From positions 594,906 to 658,905 of the forward strand of contig NZ_MCIA01000001.1 in the NCBI RefSeq assembly GCF_003609635.1: a stretch of 64,000 bases of DNA, in the 5' to 3' direction. The notes under the pieces were generated by a model that ran no database searches, was not told where the DNA came from, and worked only from the letters and a program-made list of their open reading frames with translations. The position numbers were made by a program, and so were the translations under genes. Numbering within the stretch: position 1 is the first letter of the stretch; each line of letters opens with the position of its first letter. Origin of the DNA: Lacrimispora algidixylanolytica (GTDB taxonomy: Bacteria; Bacillota; Clostridia; Lachnospirales; Lachnospiraceae). This document shows positions 6,963 through 18,305 of this stretch, in pieces.

Positions 6963-9233
6963 ATGAAAAAGAGAAAAGAAGCCGCTGCCCTTTTGCATAT
7001 CATCTTTTCCTTTCTGGTCGTGGTTGGCGTTACCATCATGTACAACAACATCCACTACGGAGAAGGTATTAACTGGATCACCCATGAAACCTATGAAGAT
7101 ACCCCTGAGTTCACCCGCCAGTTAAAGACAGACATTGATGAGATCTTTAATTATGTAAGGTACAAAGAGGTCTTTGAAACAGATGGTAGAATCGATTATT
7201 CAAAACCTATCGTTAAAGTTACGGATGGACCCGGATCCATGAAGGAATATACCGTAGATGAGATGATACGCCGGGCCAAATCACAGGGATATTATCTCAA
7301 TGAACAGTTTAAAGTAAGCGGAGGACAACTTCCAGATTCTGATAATAAGAACCTTAACGTACGGGTGGACTATAGAGCTTATGAACCTGATTTTGTGGCT
7401 ACCGAACCAGGACAAGCCTTTGTCACTATGGACCAGCTCTCCTATGAGGTTCTTACTCATCTTGGAAATTACTACTCCTTTTATTACCGCTTTATTCAAA
7501 ACCCAAGCAACTTAAAATTCGAGGTCCGTTACGAGAAATCACAAAATGAGTACAAGCAATACCGCAATGTTGCCGGGAAGTCATTGGAAAACTTTAAATC
7601 CATGGGCAAATATCTCTATGTAACCGGGGAATCTCTTTATGTGGATTCTAACTTAACAACCACTCCAAAGGACGTTTCTGCCCAGTTGGAAAAGATGAAT
7701 CCCTACAACAACGGCAATTATCATATGATTATAGGAGTGGACACGTCCTATCCCTATAGCGACGCTTATGCTCAAGCCTCAAACGCTTACAATCAAGTAC
7801 GTTTGTTATATATTTTAGGAATTGTAAGCCTGGTCTTTGGCATTCTTGGAAGCGCTGCTACGCTCTATGTATTGATAGGCTTAACCGGTTTGGAAGAAAA
7901 AGGACCCTATCAACCTCAAATAGAGAAGCTAAAACAGCTTCCTGCCGAAGGAAGCTTTGTTCTTTATGCCGCTGCCACCTTATGTTCCCTATTCCTGGCA
8001 GATATACTCTTTGATAAGATCATCCACTTGTTTCTTTCCTACGAACAGTGGTATTATGGCGAATTGGTTCTTCGGGTTTTAATCTATTACGCCGCTGGCC
8101 TGATGTTTTCATTAAGCATGTTAAAACGATATAAAGCAGGCACCTTATGGACCGGCAGTCTATTATTTCGATGCCGGAACAATATGTTCTTGTACTTTAA
8201 GAATCACCGCTTTACCACCAGAATTATGTTCGCCTATATTTTTTATCTGGTCTTTAACGTCCTTATGATACTGGCCTTTTGCATTCTTTTTTTCACATAC
8301 AAAGATCTTGCTTCCCGTATCTTAATGGGAGCCATAGGGTTTTTATTACTTGCCATTGACTATTGTGTCTTTCATAAGATGTACCGTCATGCCTGGGAGA
8401 CAGACCAGATTAACCAGGCGCTCCTTCATATATCCCTAGGAAACACCACTTACAAAATTGATATCAATTCTTTTAACGGGAAAGAGAGAGAGCTAGCGGA
8501 GCATATTAACCACATCAGCACTGGACTGGAAACGGCCCTTCAGGAAAAGGTCAAAAGCGAACGGTTAAAGACAGACCTAATCACCAATGTGTCCCATGAT
8601 ATCAAAACGCCTCTTACCTCCATCATCAACTATGTGGATCTCATCAAACGAGAGGGAATCAAGGACGAAAAGATATTAGGGTATCTAGAGGTCCTGGAGC
8701 AAAAATCCCATCGCCTTAAGACGCTCACCGAGGATCTGGTGGAAGCTTCAAAGGCTAGCTCCGGCAATCTAAAGCTAGAGATCTTAAACATAGACTTTGT
8801 AGAGCTGATTCAGCAAACCAACGGCGAATTTGAAGAAAAATTCTCCTTCCGCCATCTGGAATTGGTATCTAACCTACCTGATGAATTCATCTTTATCGAG
8901 GCAGATGGCAGGTATTTATGGAGAGTCCTTGAAAATCTTTACAACAATGCATTTAAGTATGCCATGGAGCACAGCCGGGTATACGTAGACATCACTACAG
9001 AAGATGATATGGTGGTCTTCACCATGAAGAATATTTCAGAAACCGCCCTTAACATAAAGGCGGAAGAGTTAACGGAGCGATTTGTCCGAGGTGACGTGGC
9101 CAGAACCACAGAAGGAAGTGGACTTGGAATTTCCATTGCCAAAAGTCTTACTGAGCTCCAAGGTGGTGAGTTTCAACTGCATATTGATGGGGATCTATTC
9201 AAAGCAAGAGTTGCATTTCCCATTAAAAGATAA
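6963..9233 (+). CDS. Membrane sensor histidine kinase, VanS-like
   Basis: A 756-aa kinase, long for its class. A membrane helix at residues 10-28 is followed by an extracytoplasmic sensor of about 250 residues that I do not recognise, then about five more helices between 281 and 470. The cytoplasmic half has the phospho-acceptor His545 (NVSHDIKTPLTS), an N box (LENLYNNAFKYAM) and a G box (GSGLGISIAK), so it should be active. AGGAGCG precedes the ATG; the cognate regulator is 8 nt upstream. The extra central membrane segments are unusual and may form part of the sensor. Confidence 0.88.
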   Translation: MKKRKEAAALLHIIFSFLVVVGVTIMYNNIHYGEGINWITHETYEDTPEFTRQLKTDIDEIFNYVRYKEVFETDGRIDYSKPIVKVTDGPGSMKEYTVDEMIRRAKSQGYYLNEQFKVSGGQLPDSDNKNLNVRVDYRAYEPDFVATEPGQAFVTMDQLSYEVLTHLGNYYSFYYRFIQNPSNLKFEVRYEKSQNEYKQYRNVAGKSLENFKSMGKYLYVTGESLYVDSNLTTTPKDVSAQLEKMNPYNNGNYHMIIGVDTSYPYSDAYAQASNAYNQVRLLYILGIVSLVFGILGSAATLYVLIGLTGLEEKGPYQPQIEKLKQLPAEGSFVLYAAATLCSLFLADILFDKIIHLFLSYEQWYYGELVLRVLIYYAAGLMFSLSMLKRYKAGTLWTGSLLFRCRNNMFLYFKNHRFTTRIMFAYIFYLVFNVLMILAFCILFFTYKDLASRILMGAIGFLLLAIDYCVFHKMYRHAWETDQINQALLHISLGNTTYKIDINSFNGKERELAEHINHISTGLETALQEKVKSERLKTDLITNVSHDIKTPLTSIINYVDLIKREGIKDEKILGYLEVLEQKSHRLKTLTEDLVEASKASSGNLKLEILNIDFVELIQQTNGEFEEKFSFRHLELVSNLPDEFIFIEADGRYLWRVLENLYNNAFKYAMEHSRVYVDITTEDDMVVFTMKNISETALNIKAEELTERFVRGDVARTTEGSGLGISIAKSLTELQGGEFQLHIDGDLFKARVAFPIKR

Positions 9234-9240
9234 CGATAAA

Positions 9241-9275
9241 GGAGGGAGAGCCAAAAGCTGGCTCCCCCTCCTTTT
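9241..9275. terminator. Bidirectional terminator
   Basis: A 13-bp stem with one mismatch (9241-9253/9259-9271), followed by TTTT on the plus strand. It lies between the converging kinase gene and NlpC/P60 gene, and can serve both. Confidence 0.8.
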
Positions 9276-9294
9276 ACATAGGAATCATATATTT

Positions 9295-10839
9295 TTAACC
9301 GAAGATTCTCCAGCCACAGATAAAGTTATTTCTCCACCAGTTGCTTAAAGAACGCTCTACTACTTTTCCATTACTGGAGGAAGCATCAATTACATTACCG
9401 CCGCCTGCAACAATGCCAACGTGGCCGCTAACAACTACAATATCCCCTGCCTTTAAATCTCCAAAACTGCTGATCTTTGTGTATTTCCCTACGCTTCTCC
9501 AACCAGAAGAGGTTAAGTAACTCTGTCTTACTCCCACCTGATTTAAAGACCAATAGATAAAGCCGGAACAGTCAAAGGAACCAGGCCCTTTTGATCCCCA
9601 AACGTAAGGCTTGCCAAGCTTAGACCTTGCGATGGATAAAAGTCCATTGACACCACTGCCACCCTTTACAGGGCCGCCACCGTTGTTGTTACTGCTTCCA
9701 CCCTTACTGGGGTTTCCTTTGGATCCAGCACTCTTAACACCGCTTCCCGTAAGCTTATTTAGAGTATTCATACCAACAGAGCCGTCTGCCGGCAGACCGT
9801 TGTTGTTCTGGAATGCCTTTACCGCATTTTCAGTCACTTCTCCATAATAGCCGGTCACATTAGCAGTTGCTAAATATCCATACTTATTAAGGAGCTTTTG
9901 AACATTAACAACAGAATCTCCCTGTTCACCAAGCGTCATTCCGTTTGGCTGAGCTTCTTTGCTGTTTAAAGCCACTCTGGTGGATGGCCCTAAGTATCCG
10001 TCCACCACAAGGTCATTACGGCCCTGGAACTGCTTGATTGCCGTCACCGTATCGTTGCCATATGCACCGTCTGCTTCCGTAATTAAATATCCAAGCTCTT
10101 TTAAGCGCTTCTGGCTGGCTAAGACTACATCACTCTTTTCCCCGTAAGAGATCAGATTTGGCTTAATCTCCTCACTATACAAAAGGTTGATGGTCTGACG
10201 TCCAACTTTACCGTCTATGTTTAAGCCATTGACTTCCTGAAGTTTTCTTACTGCGGCCTCAGTTTCATCCCCAAAGGTTCCGCTCACCTGGGCGGCATTG
10301 GCCAGATAGCCAAGCTCATAAAGACGGGTTTGGATTCTTGAAATGTCATCACCAGAAACTCCATTTGATACTGCGTAATACTTCGCTGCCGGTGACATAA
10401 TGGAGGTAAACGTCTCAGAACCTACAATTCCATCCTGAGCAAGTCCATTCTGGCGCTGATAAACCTTAATAGCCGCTTCTGTAACATTACCAAAATAATG
10501 AGTCGGTTCATCGTTATCCATAAAGCCCAAATTCATCAGGCGTTCCTGAAGACTTGCGACCACTGGATGCTCAACACCATTTCTTAAATATTGAGGAATG
10601 GGATTATCCTTTTGTTCCGGCACATTGTTAAGCATTGGGAATAAACCTTCCCCTGGAAAAAGCTTTGCAATGGGCTGAAATTCCTCTTTTGCTTCAGAAC
10701 CAGTTGCGGTAGATGGGGTTGCAGAATTCTTATTAATAGACGTTTCCGTACTGGTGCAGGCAGTAAGAAACGCCGCTGCTGTCGCTGCCAGAAAAAAGGA
10801 ATTGACCGTTGGTTTTCTCCATTTAATTTTTATGTTCAT
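9295..10839 (-). CDS. Peptidoglycan-binding NlpC/P60 endopeptidase lipoprotein
   Basis: A 514-aa exported cell-wall hydrolase. The signal peptide ends in the lipobox LTAC with Cys28. Four PG_binding_1 repeats span about residues 85-365, each with the pattern of a short Leu-rich helix, GY/GF and AVKAFQ/AIKQFQ. A Gly/Ser-rich linker (about 368-395) leads to an NlpC/P60 domain with catalytic Cys424 (FDCSGF) and His473 (SGHVGIV). It should cut peptide stems of peptidoglycan while anchored by a lipid and by the wall. Four binding repeats are more than usual. Confidence 0.9.
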   Translation of the reverse strand: MNIKIKWRKPTVNSFFLAATAAAFLTACTSTETSINKNSATPSTATGSEAKEEFQPIAKLFPGEGLFPMLNNVPEQKDNPIPQYLRNGVEHPVVASLQERLMNLGFMDNDEPTHYFGNVTEAAIKVYQRQNGLAQDGIVGSETFTSIMSPAAKYYAVSNGVSGDDISRIQTRLYELGYLANAAQVSGTFGDETEAAVRKLQEVNGLNIDGKVGRQTINLLYSEEIKPNLISYGEKSDVVLASQKRLKELGYLITEADGAYGNDTVTAIKQFQGRNDLVVDGYLGPSTRVALNSKEAQPNGMTLGEQGDSVVNVQKLLNKYGYLATANVTGYYGEVTENAVKAFQNNNGLPADGSVGMNTLNKLTGSGVKSAGSKGNPSKGGSSNNNGGGPVKGGSGVNGLLSIARSKLGKPYVWGSKGPGSFDCSGFIYWSLNQVGVRQSYLTSSGWRSVGKYTKISSFGDLKAGDIVVVSGHVGIVAGGGNVIDASSSNGKVVERSLSNWWRNNFICGWRIFG

Positions 10840-11004
10840 TTAAAAGATTCCTTTCATATGTAAAATCAGGTCTATTTTAACATAATATTGTCAGAAAGGG
10901 AAAGGGAAATTATCTCATTGCGCCCAATGACTGCTTATGATATATTAAAAACATCAGATATTTTAAACATCTGGAATTATATATTTAAAAAAGGAGGGAT
11001 TTTT

Positions 11005-11811
11005 ATGACCCCGATTTTGTGGGCTGCCGGAGGTACTGGCTTTACATTTTTAATGACAACTCTGGGAGCATCTGTGGTGTTTTTCTTTCGAAAGGACGTA
11101 AATCAGTCCGTACAGCGAACATTTCTTGGATTTGCTGCTGGCGTAATGATTGCTGCTTCCGTTTGGTCGCTTTTAATTCCTGCAATTGAAGAAGCAGAAA
11201 AAGCTGGAGGTATCGGTTGGATACCGGCTGCAGGTGGCTTTGTATTGGGCGTTCTTTTTCTTATCGTCCTGGATTCCCTGCTTCCTCATCTTCACCCCGA
11301 TATGAGCAATCCTGGTGCCAATGAAGCAGAAGGAATCTCCTCTACCTGGAAACGTACTACCCTTTTAGTAATGGCTGTTACGCTTCATAATATTCCCGAG
11401 GGAATGGCCGTGGGCCTGGCCTTTGCACTGGCTGCCCAGCAAGGCGATAATCCGGCACTTTATACATCGGCACTGGCTCTTGCTATTGGTATCGGTATTC
11501 AGAACTTTCCCGAGGGTGCCGCCATATCCCTACCCCTTCGCCAAGAAGGTCTTTCCCCTACAAAGGCATTTATAAAAGGCAGCTTATCTGGTATCGTAGA
11601 GCCAATCTTTGGTATCTTAACGGTTCTAATTGCAGGAAGCATAACCCCTCTCATGCCTTGGCTTTTATCCTTTGCTGCCGGAGCTATGATGTATGTGGTG
11701 GTTGAGGAATTAATTCCCGAAGCCCATTTAGGAGAACACTCAAACATAGGTACTTTGAGCGTTATGGTAGGATTTTTGATCATGATGATCTTAGACGTAG
11801 CCCTTGGCTAA
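11005..11811 (+). CDS. ZIP family metal transporter
   Basis: A 268-aa inner-membrane protein with about eight hydrophobic helices. The family signatures HNIPEGMAVG (helix IV) and QNFPEGAAISLPL (helix V) supply the binuclear metal site, close to the ZupT/GufA branch that takes up Zn and other divalent metals. The ATG at 11005 follows AAAGGAGGG; an upstream in-frame ATG at 10888 would add 39 polar residues without a ribosome site. It is a single gene between two terminators; no metal-responsive operator was recognised. Confidence 0.9.
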   Translation: MTPILWAAGGTGFTFLMTTLGASVVFFFRKDVNQSVQRTFLGFAAGVMIAASVWSLLIPAIEEAEKAGGIGWIPAAGGFVLGVLFLIVLDSLLPHLHPDMSNPGANEAEGISSTWKRTTLLVMAVTLHNIPEGMAVGLAFALAAQQGDNPALYTSALALAIGIGIQNFPEGAAISLPLRQEGLSPTKAFIKGSLSGIVEPIFGILTVLIAGSITPLMPWLLSFAAGAMMYVVVEELIPEAHLGEHSNIGTLSVMVGFLIMMILDVALG

Positions 11812-11825
11812 ATAATTCTTTTAAA

Positions 11826-11878
11826 AAGGCGTCTTAAGCCGACTTTTCTAAGCCGGTTTAAGACGCCTCTTTTTTTTA
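11826..11878. terminator. Bidirectional terminator between the ZIP gene and atpC
   Basis: Long stem AGGCGTCTTAA.../...TTTAAGACGCCT (11827-11868) with eight T on the plus side and five T on the minus side. It ends both the ZIP gene and the atp operon. Confidence 0.88.
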
Positions 11879-11885
11879 TAATCAT

Positions 11886-12311
11886 TTATTTCCTGTCAGA
11901 TCCCACTTTTTGTTTTGTACGCAGTCTTGCCAATGATCTGGCTAAAGACGCCTCAAAATGGGAATGCTCCTGAAGGCTCTTACCTTGTCTAAGCTGTTCT
12001 TCCGCTCGTTCCCTTGCCTCTTCGGCACGGCGCTCATCAATATCCTGGGGAAGCTCGGCTGTGTCTACGAGAATCGTTACACGGTTATTGATGATCTGGG
12101 CAAACCCATTTCCAACCACACCGTTGATCCACTGACCATTTCCGTCAAGCAATTTCATCTCACCAATTGATATGGCAATAACCATATTTTCATGATGAGG
12201 GAGAACCGCTTTTTCGCCATCCGCCAAAGGAATCACAAGTTCCTGGCATAAGCCTCTATAAAACACCTTATCACTTGCAAGAACCTGAAGGAAAAATGTA
12301 TTCTTACCCAC
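11886..12311 (-). CDS. atpC: F1Fo ATP synthase epsilon subunit
   Basis: Last gene of the atp operon; 141 aa. The N-terminal beta-sandwich (residues 1-85) and the C-terminal helical hairpin rich in Arg/Glu/Ala are those of epsilon, which couples gamma to the c-ring and inhibits ATP hydrolysis. The GTG at 12311 is used because GGAGGT lies 7 nt upstream; an in-frame TTG further up overlaps that site. Only 16 nt separate it from atpD. Confidence 0.93.
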   Translation of the reverse strand: MGKNTFFLQVLASDKVFYRGLCQELVIPLADGEKAVLPHHENMVIAISIGEMKLLDGNGQWINGVVGNGFAQIINNRVTILVDTAELPQDIDERRAEEARERAEEQLRQGKSLQEHSHFEASLARSLARLRTKQKVGSDRK

Positions 12312-12327
12312 AGACAGCACCTCCAAG

Positions 12328-13728
<1,401 letters not shown>

Positions 13729-13783
13729 TTACTCACAGTTGTGAGGACTCCTCCTCTCTCAATTTATTGAAAACACGATGAAG

Positions 13784-14677
13784 CTACGCTTTCTTCTTCT
13801 TTTTCTGGGCTTTAGCCCCGCTGATTACCTCAGTGATCTCCTGAGTGATCGCAGCCTGGCGAACACGGTTATATGTGATTGCCAGCTCAGTCAACATATC
13901 CTGAGCGCTGTTAGTCGCAGCCTGCATTGCCATCATTCTGGAATTTTGTTCACTGGAATAAGATTCCACCAAACCGCCGTAGATAAATCCAGCGATATAA
14001 TTGGGCACAATGGCATCAATGACTGCCTGAGGGGACGGATACATGGTGACCTCCTCCAAATGTACGTTAAGAGGTATGTTCCTGGTAATGTGCTTTTTAG
14101 GAATAGGAAGAAGCTGCTGAACCTCTGCTTCCATCTTCATTACATTTGCCATTCTGGTGTAGATCATATACACCTCATCAAGTTGTCCAGACAGGAAATA
14201 TTCCACGATCTTTTCTTGTATGATTCTGGCACGGCTCATATTAGGCTTTTGTACGGTATACCGGAAATCTTGCTCCACCGGTATGCCCTTTTTATTAAAA
14301 TACTGATGCCCTAATTCACCTACTACAAACAGCATTGGATTACCGCCCTTGTCAATCTGCTCCTGGGCCAGTTTAAATACATTATGATTATAAGCACCCG
14401 CAAGTCCCTTATCAGCCGTAACCACGAGATATCCGATCTTACGGTCTTTTTTCTTGATCTCCGGCCGGGTATCCAGATACGAATCATTAATATCCGGTGT
14501 ATGTCTGATAATTCTTGCGATGGTGCTTTGCAGTGCATAAAAATAAGGCTCCGTATCGGTCAAGGCTTTCCTTGCCCTTTTAAGCTTTGACGAGGAAATG
14601 GTATACATCGCATTGGTAATCTTCATGGTACTTTTAATGCTGTTCATCCTGCTTTGTATCTCTCTCGCATTTGCCAT
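13784..14677 (-). CDS. atpG: F1Fo ATP synthase gamma subunit
   Basis: The 297-aa central-stalk subunit. The N-terminal coiled-coil (REIQSRMNSIKSTMKITNAM) and the C-terminal helix (AATNSAQDMLTELAITYNRVRQAAITQEI) form the rotating shaft; the Rossmann-like middle contains VVTADKGLAGAYN. It starts 3 nt after atpA ends and is followed by a 61-nt gap before atpD. The C-terminus has a short Lys tail (KAQKKKKKA). Confidence 0.96.
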   Translation of the reverse strand: MANAREIQSRMNSIKSTMKITNAMYTISSSKLKRARKALTDTEPYFYALQSTIARIIRHTPDINDSYLDTRPEIKKKDRKIGYLVVTADKGLAGAYNHNVFKLAQEQIDKGGNPMLFVVGELGHQYFNKKGIPVEQDFRYTVQKPNMSRARIIQEKIVEYFLSGQLDEVYMIYTRMANVMKMEAEVQQLLPIPKKHITRNIPLNVHLEEVTMYPSPQAVIDAIVPNYIAGFIYGGLVESYSSEQNSRMMAMQAATNSAQDMLTELAITYNRVRQAAITQEITEVISGAKAQKKKKKA

Positions 14678-14680
14678 ATC

Positions 14681-16189
14681 TTACACCCGTTTCTGTTTGA
14701 ATTCAGCCACTGTGTCAAGAATCTTCTGCTTAAGCTCATCAGAAATGGCTTTTGTCTCTTCAATCTCCTTGCCGATCTCTGGGTGAACGCTATCAAAAAA
14801 TTCAAGCATATCTCTCTGGAACGCCTTAATCTTTGATACCTCTACATCCAAAAGCAGACGATTGTTTGCAACAAGCAGACTGATAACCTGATCATGCAGG
14901 CTTAACGGATGGCATAATGGCTGCTTTAACAGCTCAGTAAGTCCTCTGCCGTACTGGATCTGCTCCTTGGTTGATGCATCAAGATCAGAGCTGAACTGGG
15001 TAAATACTTCCATCTCACGGCACTGAGCCAGATCAATACGAATACTTCCTGCTGATTTTTTCATGGCTTTGGTCTGAGCCGCACCACCAACTCGAGATAC
15101 AGAAAGTCCAACGTTAACAGCCGGTCTCATACCAGAGAAGAAAAGATCACTCTCTAAGAATATCTGTCCGTCAGTAATAGAGATAACATTGGTTGGAATG
15201 TAGGCGGATACATCTCCTGCCTGTGTTTCAATAATTGGAAGAGCGGTAATTGAACCTCCTCCAAGTTCATCCTTTAACCGGCTAGAACGCTCCAGTAGTC
15301 TAGAATGAAGATAGAAAACGTCACCAGGATATGCCTCACGTCCAGGAGAACGCTCTAAAAGCAGTGACAAGGAACGGTAAGCCACCGCATGTTTTGATAA
15401 ATCATCATATACGATCAATACATCTTTTCCCTTATGCATGAAATACTCTGCAAGAGAAGTACCAGAATAAGGTGCGATATATTGAAGAGGTGCTGGCTCG
15501 CTGGCGGAGGAAGCTACCACAATGGTATATTCCATAGCGCCATAATGGGTTAATGTATTTACAAGCTTTGCAACGGTAGAAGCTTTCTGACCGATTGCAA
15601 CGTAAACACAGATCACATCTTTGCCCTTCTGATTTAAAATGGCATCGATTGCAAGAGATGTCTTACCAGTCTGGCGGTCACCGATGATCAGCTCACGCTG
15701 TCCACGTCCGATTGGGAACATGGAGTCAATGGCAAGAATACCTGTTTCCATAGGAACAGATACACTCTTACGGTCAACGATACCAGGTGCTTCATTTTCA
15801 ATTGGGCGGTAATCATCAGAAATGATCTCGCCTTTTCCATCGATAGGAGCTCCAAGAGAGTTTACAACTCTTCCTACAAACTTTTCACCTACCGGAATGC
15901 CTGCACGTTTTTTTGTTCTTGTTACTTTGGAACCTTCTTTTACTTCACGGTCAGAACCAAACAGGATGCATCCGATATCTTCTCTTCTGATATCCTGAAC
16001 CATACCCTTGATTCCGCTTTCAAATACAACAATCTCTCCGTACATTGCATGATCAATACCATAGACCGTCGCAATGCCGTCTCCAACGCTTATAACAGTT
16101 CCCACTTCTTGGTCCCTGGAATGGGCGTCATAATCTGCTATTTCACTTCTCAATATTGAAATAATTTCATCTGAATTGATGGAAGCCAC
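14681..16189 (-). CDS. atpA: F1Fo ATP synthase alpha subunit
   Basis: The non-catalytic nucleotide-binding F1 subunit, about 502 aa. P-loop GDRQTGKT and the arginine-finger region [17 protein letters not shown] are both intact. GTG at 16189 is preferred: GGAGGTG sits 6 nt before it, while the GTG at 16198 overlaps the ribosome site. The atpH stop lies inside that ribosome-site region, so the genes are coupled. Confidence 0.97.
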   Translation of the reverse strand: MASINSDEIISILRSEIADYDAHSRDQEVGTVISVGDGIATVYGIDHAMYGEIVVFESGIKGMVQDIRREDIGCILFGSDREVKEGSKVTRTKKRAGIPVGEKFVGRVVNSLGAPIDGKGEIISDDYRPIENEAPGIVDRKSVSVPMETGILAIDSMFPIGRGQRELIIGDRQTGKTSLAIDAILNQKGKDVICVYVAIGQKASTVAKLVNTLTHYGAMEYTIVVASSASEPAPLQYIAPYSGTSLAEYFMHKGKDVLIVYDDLSKHAVAYRSLSLLLERSPGREAYPGDVFYLHSRLLERSSRLKDELGGGSITALPIIETQAGDVSAYIPTNVISITDGQIFLESDLFFSGMRPAVNVGLSVSRVGGAAQTKAMKKSAGSIRIDLAQCREMEVFTQFSSDLDASTKEQIQYGRGLTELLKQPLCHPLSLHDQVISLLVANNRLLLDVEVSKIKAFQRDMLEFFDSVHPEIGKEIEETKAISDELKQKILDTVAEFKQKRV

Positions 16190-16194
16190 GTTTT

Positions 16195-16698
16195 TCACCT
16201 CCGTATTATTTTTTGTTCTAATTGTCTAAGACGTCCCTTTAAGCTCCAATCAGTCTCTACATCTCCTACACGGATAATGAAGCCACCGATTAAACCGGGG
16301 TCTTTGATCATGCGAAGTCTTATATCCTTCTTCTCGTACTTTTTACAAAGCATCGCTTTTATTTCCTGAAGCTGCTCTTCTTCCGGATCAGTCACGTAGT
16401 ATAAGGAGGCTTCTAATATACCTTCTTTTTCCGCTATCCGTGTACGATATGCCTTGAAGATATCATCAACAAGGTCCATATCCCTACGGTCCACTAACAC
16501 CTTTAAAAAGGTTATCATTTCCTGAGGAAACACTCGCTCAATGACCTTATGCTTGCTGCCAATAGAAATAATAGGGCTGCTTAAGGCGCGATTAAGCTCT
16601 GGCACTGTCTTTAGCGCCAGAGCGGTCTCCTCGATGGCCGTCTGGGAGATGGAAAGTTCAAAAAGCACTCTTCCGTAATTAATTGCTGCCTGCGTCAT
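16195..16698 (-). CDS. atpH: F1Fo ATP synthase delta subunit
   Basis: A 167-aa subunit that ties the b-subunit stalk to the top of F1. The N-terminal helical bundle ([13 protein letters not shown]) and the C-terminal segment ([14 protein letters not shown]) are typical. The start at 16698 follows AGGTGA by 5-6 nt and overlaps atpF by 20 nt. Confidence 0.93.
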   Translation of the reverse strand: MTQAAINYGRVLFELSISQTAIEETALALKTVPELNRALSSPIISIGSKHKVIERVFPQEMITFLKVLVDRRDMDLVDDIFKAYRTRIAEKEGILEASLYYVTDPEEEQLQEIKAMLCKKYEKKDIRLRMIKDPGLIGGFIIRVGDVETDWSLKGRLRQLEQKIIRR

Positions 16699-17179
16699 GA
16701 GAATCACCTGCTTCTGCTATAAATGAATCATAAAGCGCCTTGTTTGACAGGGCACTCACTTCCTGATTGACTACTTTTGCTGCTGCTGCGATTACTAAGC
16801 CAGCTATCTGAGCCTTAGCTTCGTTAAGCGCTTTTTCCTGATCCGCTTCCACTTTTCTCTGTGCTTCTGTGATCACTCGGCCAGCTTCTTCTCCCGCATC
16901 TGATAAGATACGGTCATACTGAACCTTAGCCTGATTTTTTGCTTCTTCAATAATCTTTGATCCTTCTTGTGAGGATGCAGCCAGTTTCTCTTCGTACTGC
17001 TTTTTAATCTCTGCTGCCTGCCCCTCAGAATTCCTGGCATTTGAAATGCTGTTCTCAATCATTGCCTGCCGCTTATTCATAATTCCCATAACCGGCTGAA
17101 TCAGGAAATGTCTAAGCAAAAGATACAGGACAATAAGATTCAACATGTTAAACACTAGGTTCATATCTAGTCTAAGCAT
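16679..17179 (-). CDS. atpF: F1Fo ATP synthase b subunit
   Basis: A 166-aa peripheral-stalk subunit with one N-terminal membrane helix (residues about 7-27) followed by a long charged coiled coil (about 35-140) rich in Ala, Glu and Lys. It is coupled to atpH by overlap and lies 55 nt after atpE. Confidence 0.94.
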   Translation of the reverse strand: MLRLDMNLVFNMLNLIVLYLLLRHFLIQPVMGIMNKRQAMIENSISNARNSEGQAAEIKKQYEEKLAASSQEGSKIIEEAKNQAKVQYDRILSDAGEEAGRVITEAQRKVEADQEKALNEAKAQIAGLVIAAAAKVVNQEVSALSNKALYDSFIAEAGDSHDAGSN

Positions 17180-17234
17180 CTCTACCGCCTGCCTTTCTTT
17201 TTAATATTTTCCAAACGATCCCTGGTAATAGGCA

Positions 17235-17453
17235 TTATTTAAGGAATAAGATGATAAGAAGGGCAATAACGAAACCATAAATAGCAGTTGCCTCTGCAAG
17301 AGCACAACCTAATAAGAGTGCCTTGCTGATCTTGCCGTCTGCTTCTGGCTGTCTAGCAATAGCATCTACGGACTTAGCGGTTGCTAAACCGATACCTACA
17401 CCTGCACCTAAACCTGTTAATACTGCGATTCCTGCTCCAATAGCTGTAAACAT
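17235..17453 (-). CDS. atpE: F1Fo ATP synthase c subunit
   Basis: A 72-aa two-helix proteolipid. The polar loop is ARQPEA (33-38) and the ion-binding carboxylate is Glu54 in ALAEATAIYG. The residues that bind Na+ in Ilyobacter-type rings are not kept: the Gln of helix 1 is Ile (GVGIGLA) and the Ser after the Glu is Ala. This points to a proton-coupled ring, as an inference from ligands only. Good AAAGGAG site. Confidence 0.96.
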   Translation of the reverse strand: MFTAIGAGIAVLTGLGAGVGIGLATAKSVDAIARQPEADGKISKALLLGCALAEATAIYGFVIALLIILFLK

Positions 17454-17483
17454 AATAATCTCTCCTTTTAATTTAAACTAGTT

Positions 17484-18179
17484 TTACTCCACTGCCTCTT
17501 TAATAAAAAGTGCAGTCAGAAATACAAATACATACGCCTGAATCAATCCGTCAAAAATGTCAAAATACATGGAAAACGGAATTGGTAAGAACGCTGGTAC
17601 GAGTAGCTTAATAAGCTCCATGACAACGAACGCTCCTAAAACATTACCAAACAATCGCATACATAATGAAAGCGGTTTGATAAACAGTTCCAGGATATTA
17701 ATCGGTGCGATAATCGCAACCGGCTCTGCAAAGCTTTTAATAAAGCCTTTAAGACCTTTTCTGTGAAAGCCTGCATATTCAATCAGCAAAATGCTTATAA
17801 TAGCAAGCGCTGCGGTGGTATTTAAATCCTTAGTAGGTGGTTTAAGTCCCAACAGACCAATGAGATTCGCTACACCGATGTAAATTGCCACAGAAATCAG
17901 GTAAGGAACGTAACGTCTTCCTTCTTCCCCAATCAGATCATCAAAAAAACTATAAAGCCCACCAACAGCCATCTCCAGCACCTGCTGCTTCTTTCCAGGA
18001 TTCTCGACTTTTAAGTTCCTGACAAGGCAGATGGAAAGTAACGTCAGTGCCGCCATGATAAACCACGTTATCACAACAGATTCCGCAATGGGAATTCCTC
18101 CGAATATCGGGATGGTAAATACCGTTTCGCAGGTCAGTTCTTCCAATAACTTCTCTGCTAAATCCTCCGTAATGCTCAC
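17484..18179 (-). CDS. atpB: F1Fo ATP synthase a subunit
   Basis: First gene of the operon; 231 aa, about five or six membrane helices. The essential Arg lies in LCMRLFGNVLGAF and the C-terminal helix has the usual QAYVFVFLTALF. The GTG at 18179 is very close to its AAAGGAA site, so the exact start is less certain than the frame. No atpI/uncI gene precedes it. Confidence 0.95.
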   Translation of the reverse strand: MSITEDLAEKLLEELTCETVFTIPIFGGIPIAESVVITWFIMAALTLLSICLVRNLKVENPGKKQQVLEMAVGGLYSFFDDLIGEEGRRYVPYLISVAIYIGVANLIGLLGLKPPTKDLNTTAALAIISILLIEYAGFHRKGLKGFIKSFAEPVAIIAPINILELFIKPLSLCMRLFGNVLGAFVVMELIKLLVPAFLPIPFSMYFDIFDGLIQAYVFVFLTALFIKEAVE

Positions 18180-18276
18180 TTCCTTTCTTAGAGACAGCTT
18201 TTCTCTTTTTTATTATTATCTATCTCATCGAGAAATTGTATTTTTGAACATACAATCTGCGTGAGGTATATGGTGT

Positions 18277-18305
18277 ATCATACTTTCAACCGCAAAAATT
18301 GTCAA
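18277..18305 (-). promoter_or_regulatory. Sigma-A promoter of the atp operon
   Basis: Minus strand TTGACA (18300-18305), 17-nt spacer, TATGAT (18277-18282), about 95 nt upstream of atpB. Confidence 0.85.

Noticed and set aside
10888-11004. N-terminal extension of the ZIP transporter
   Set aside because: The extension is polar, has no ribosome site, and a strong AAAGGAGGG precedes the ATG at 11005.
17235-17453. Na+-translocating F-type ATP synthase
   Set aside because: The Gln and Ser ligands needed for Na+ are replaced by Ile and Ala in the c subunit.
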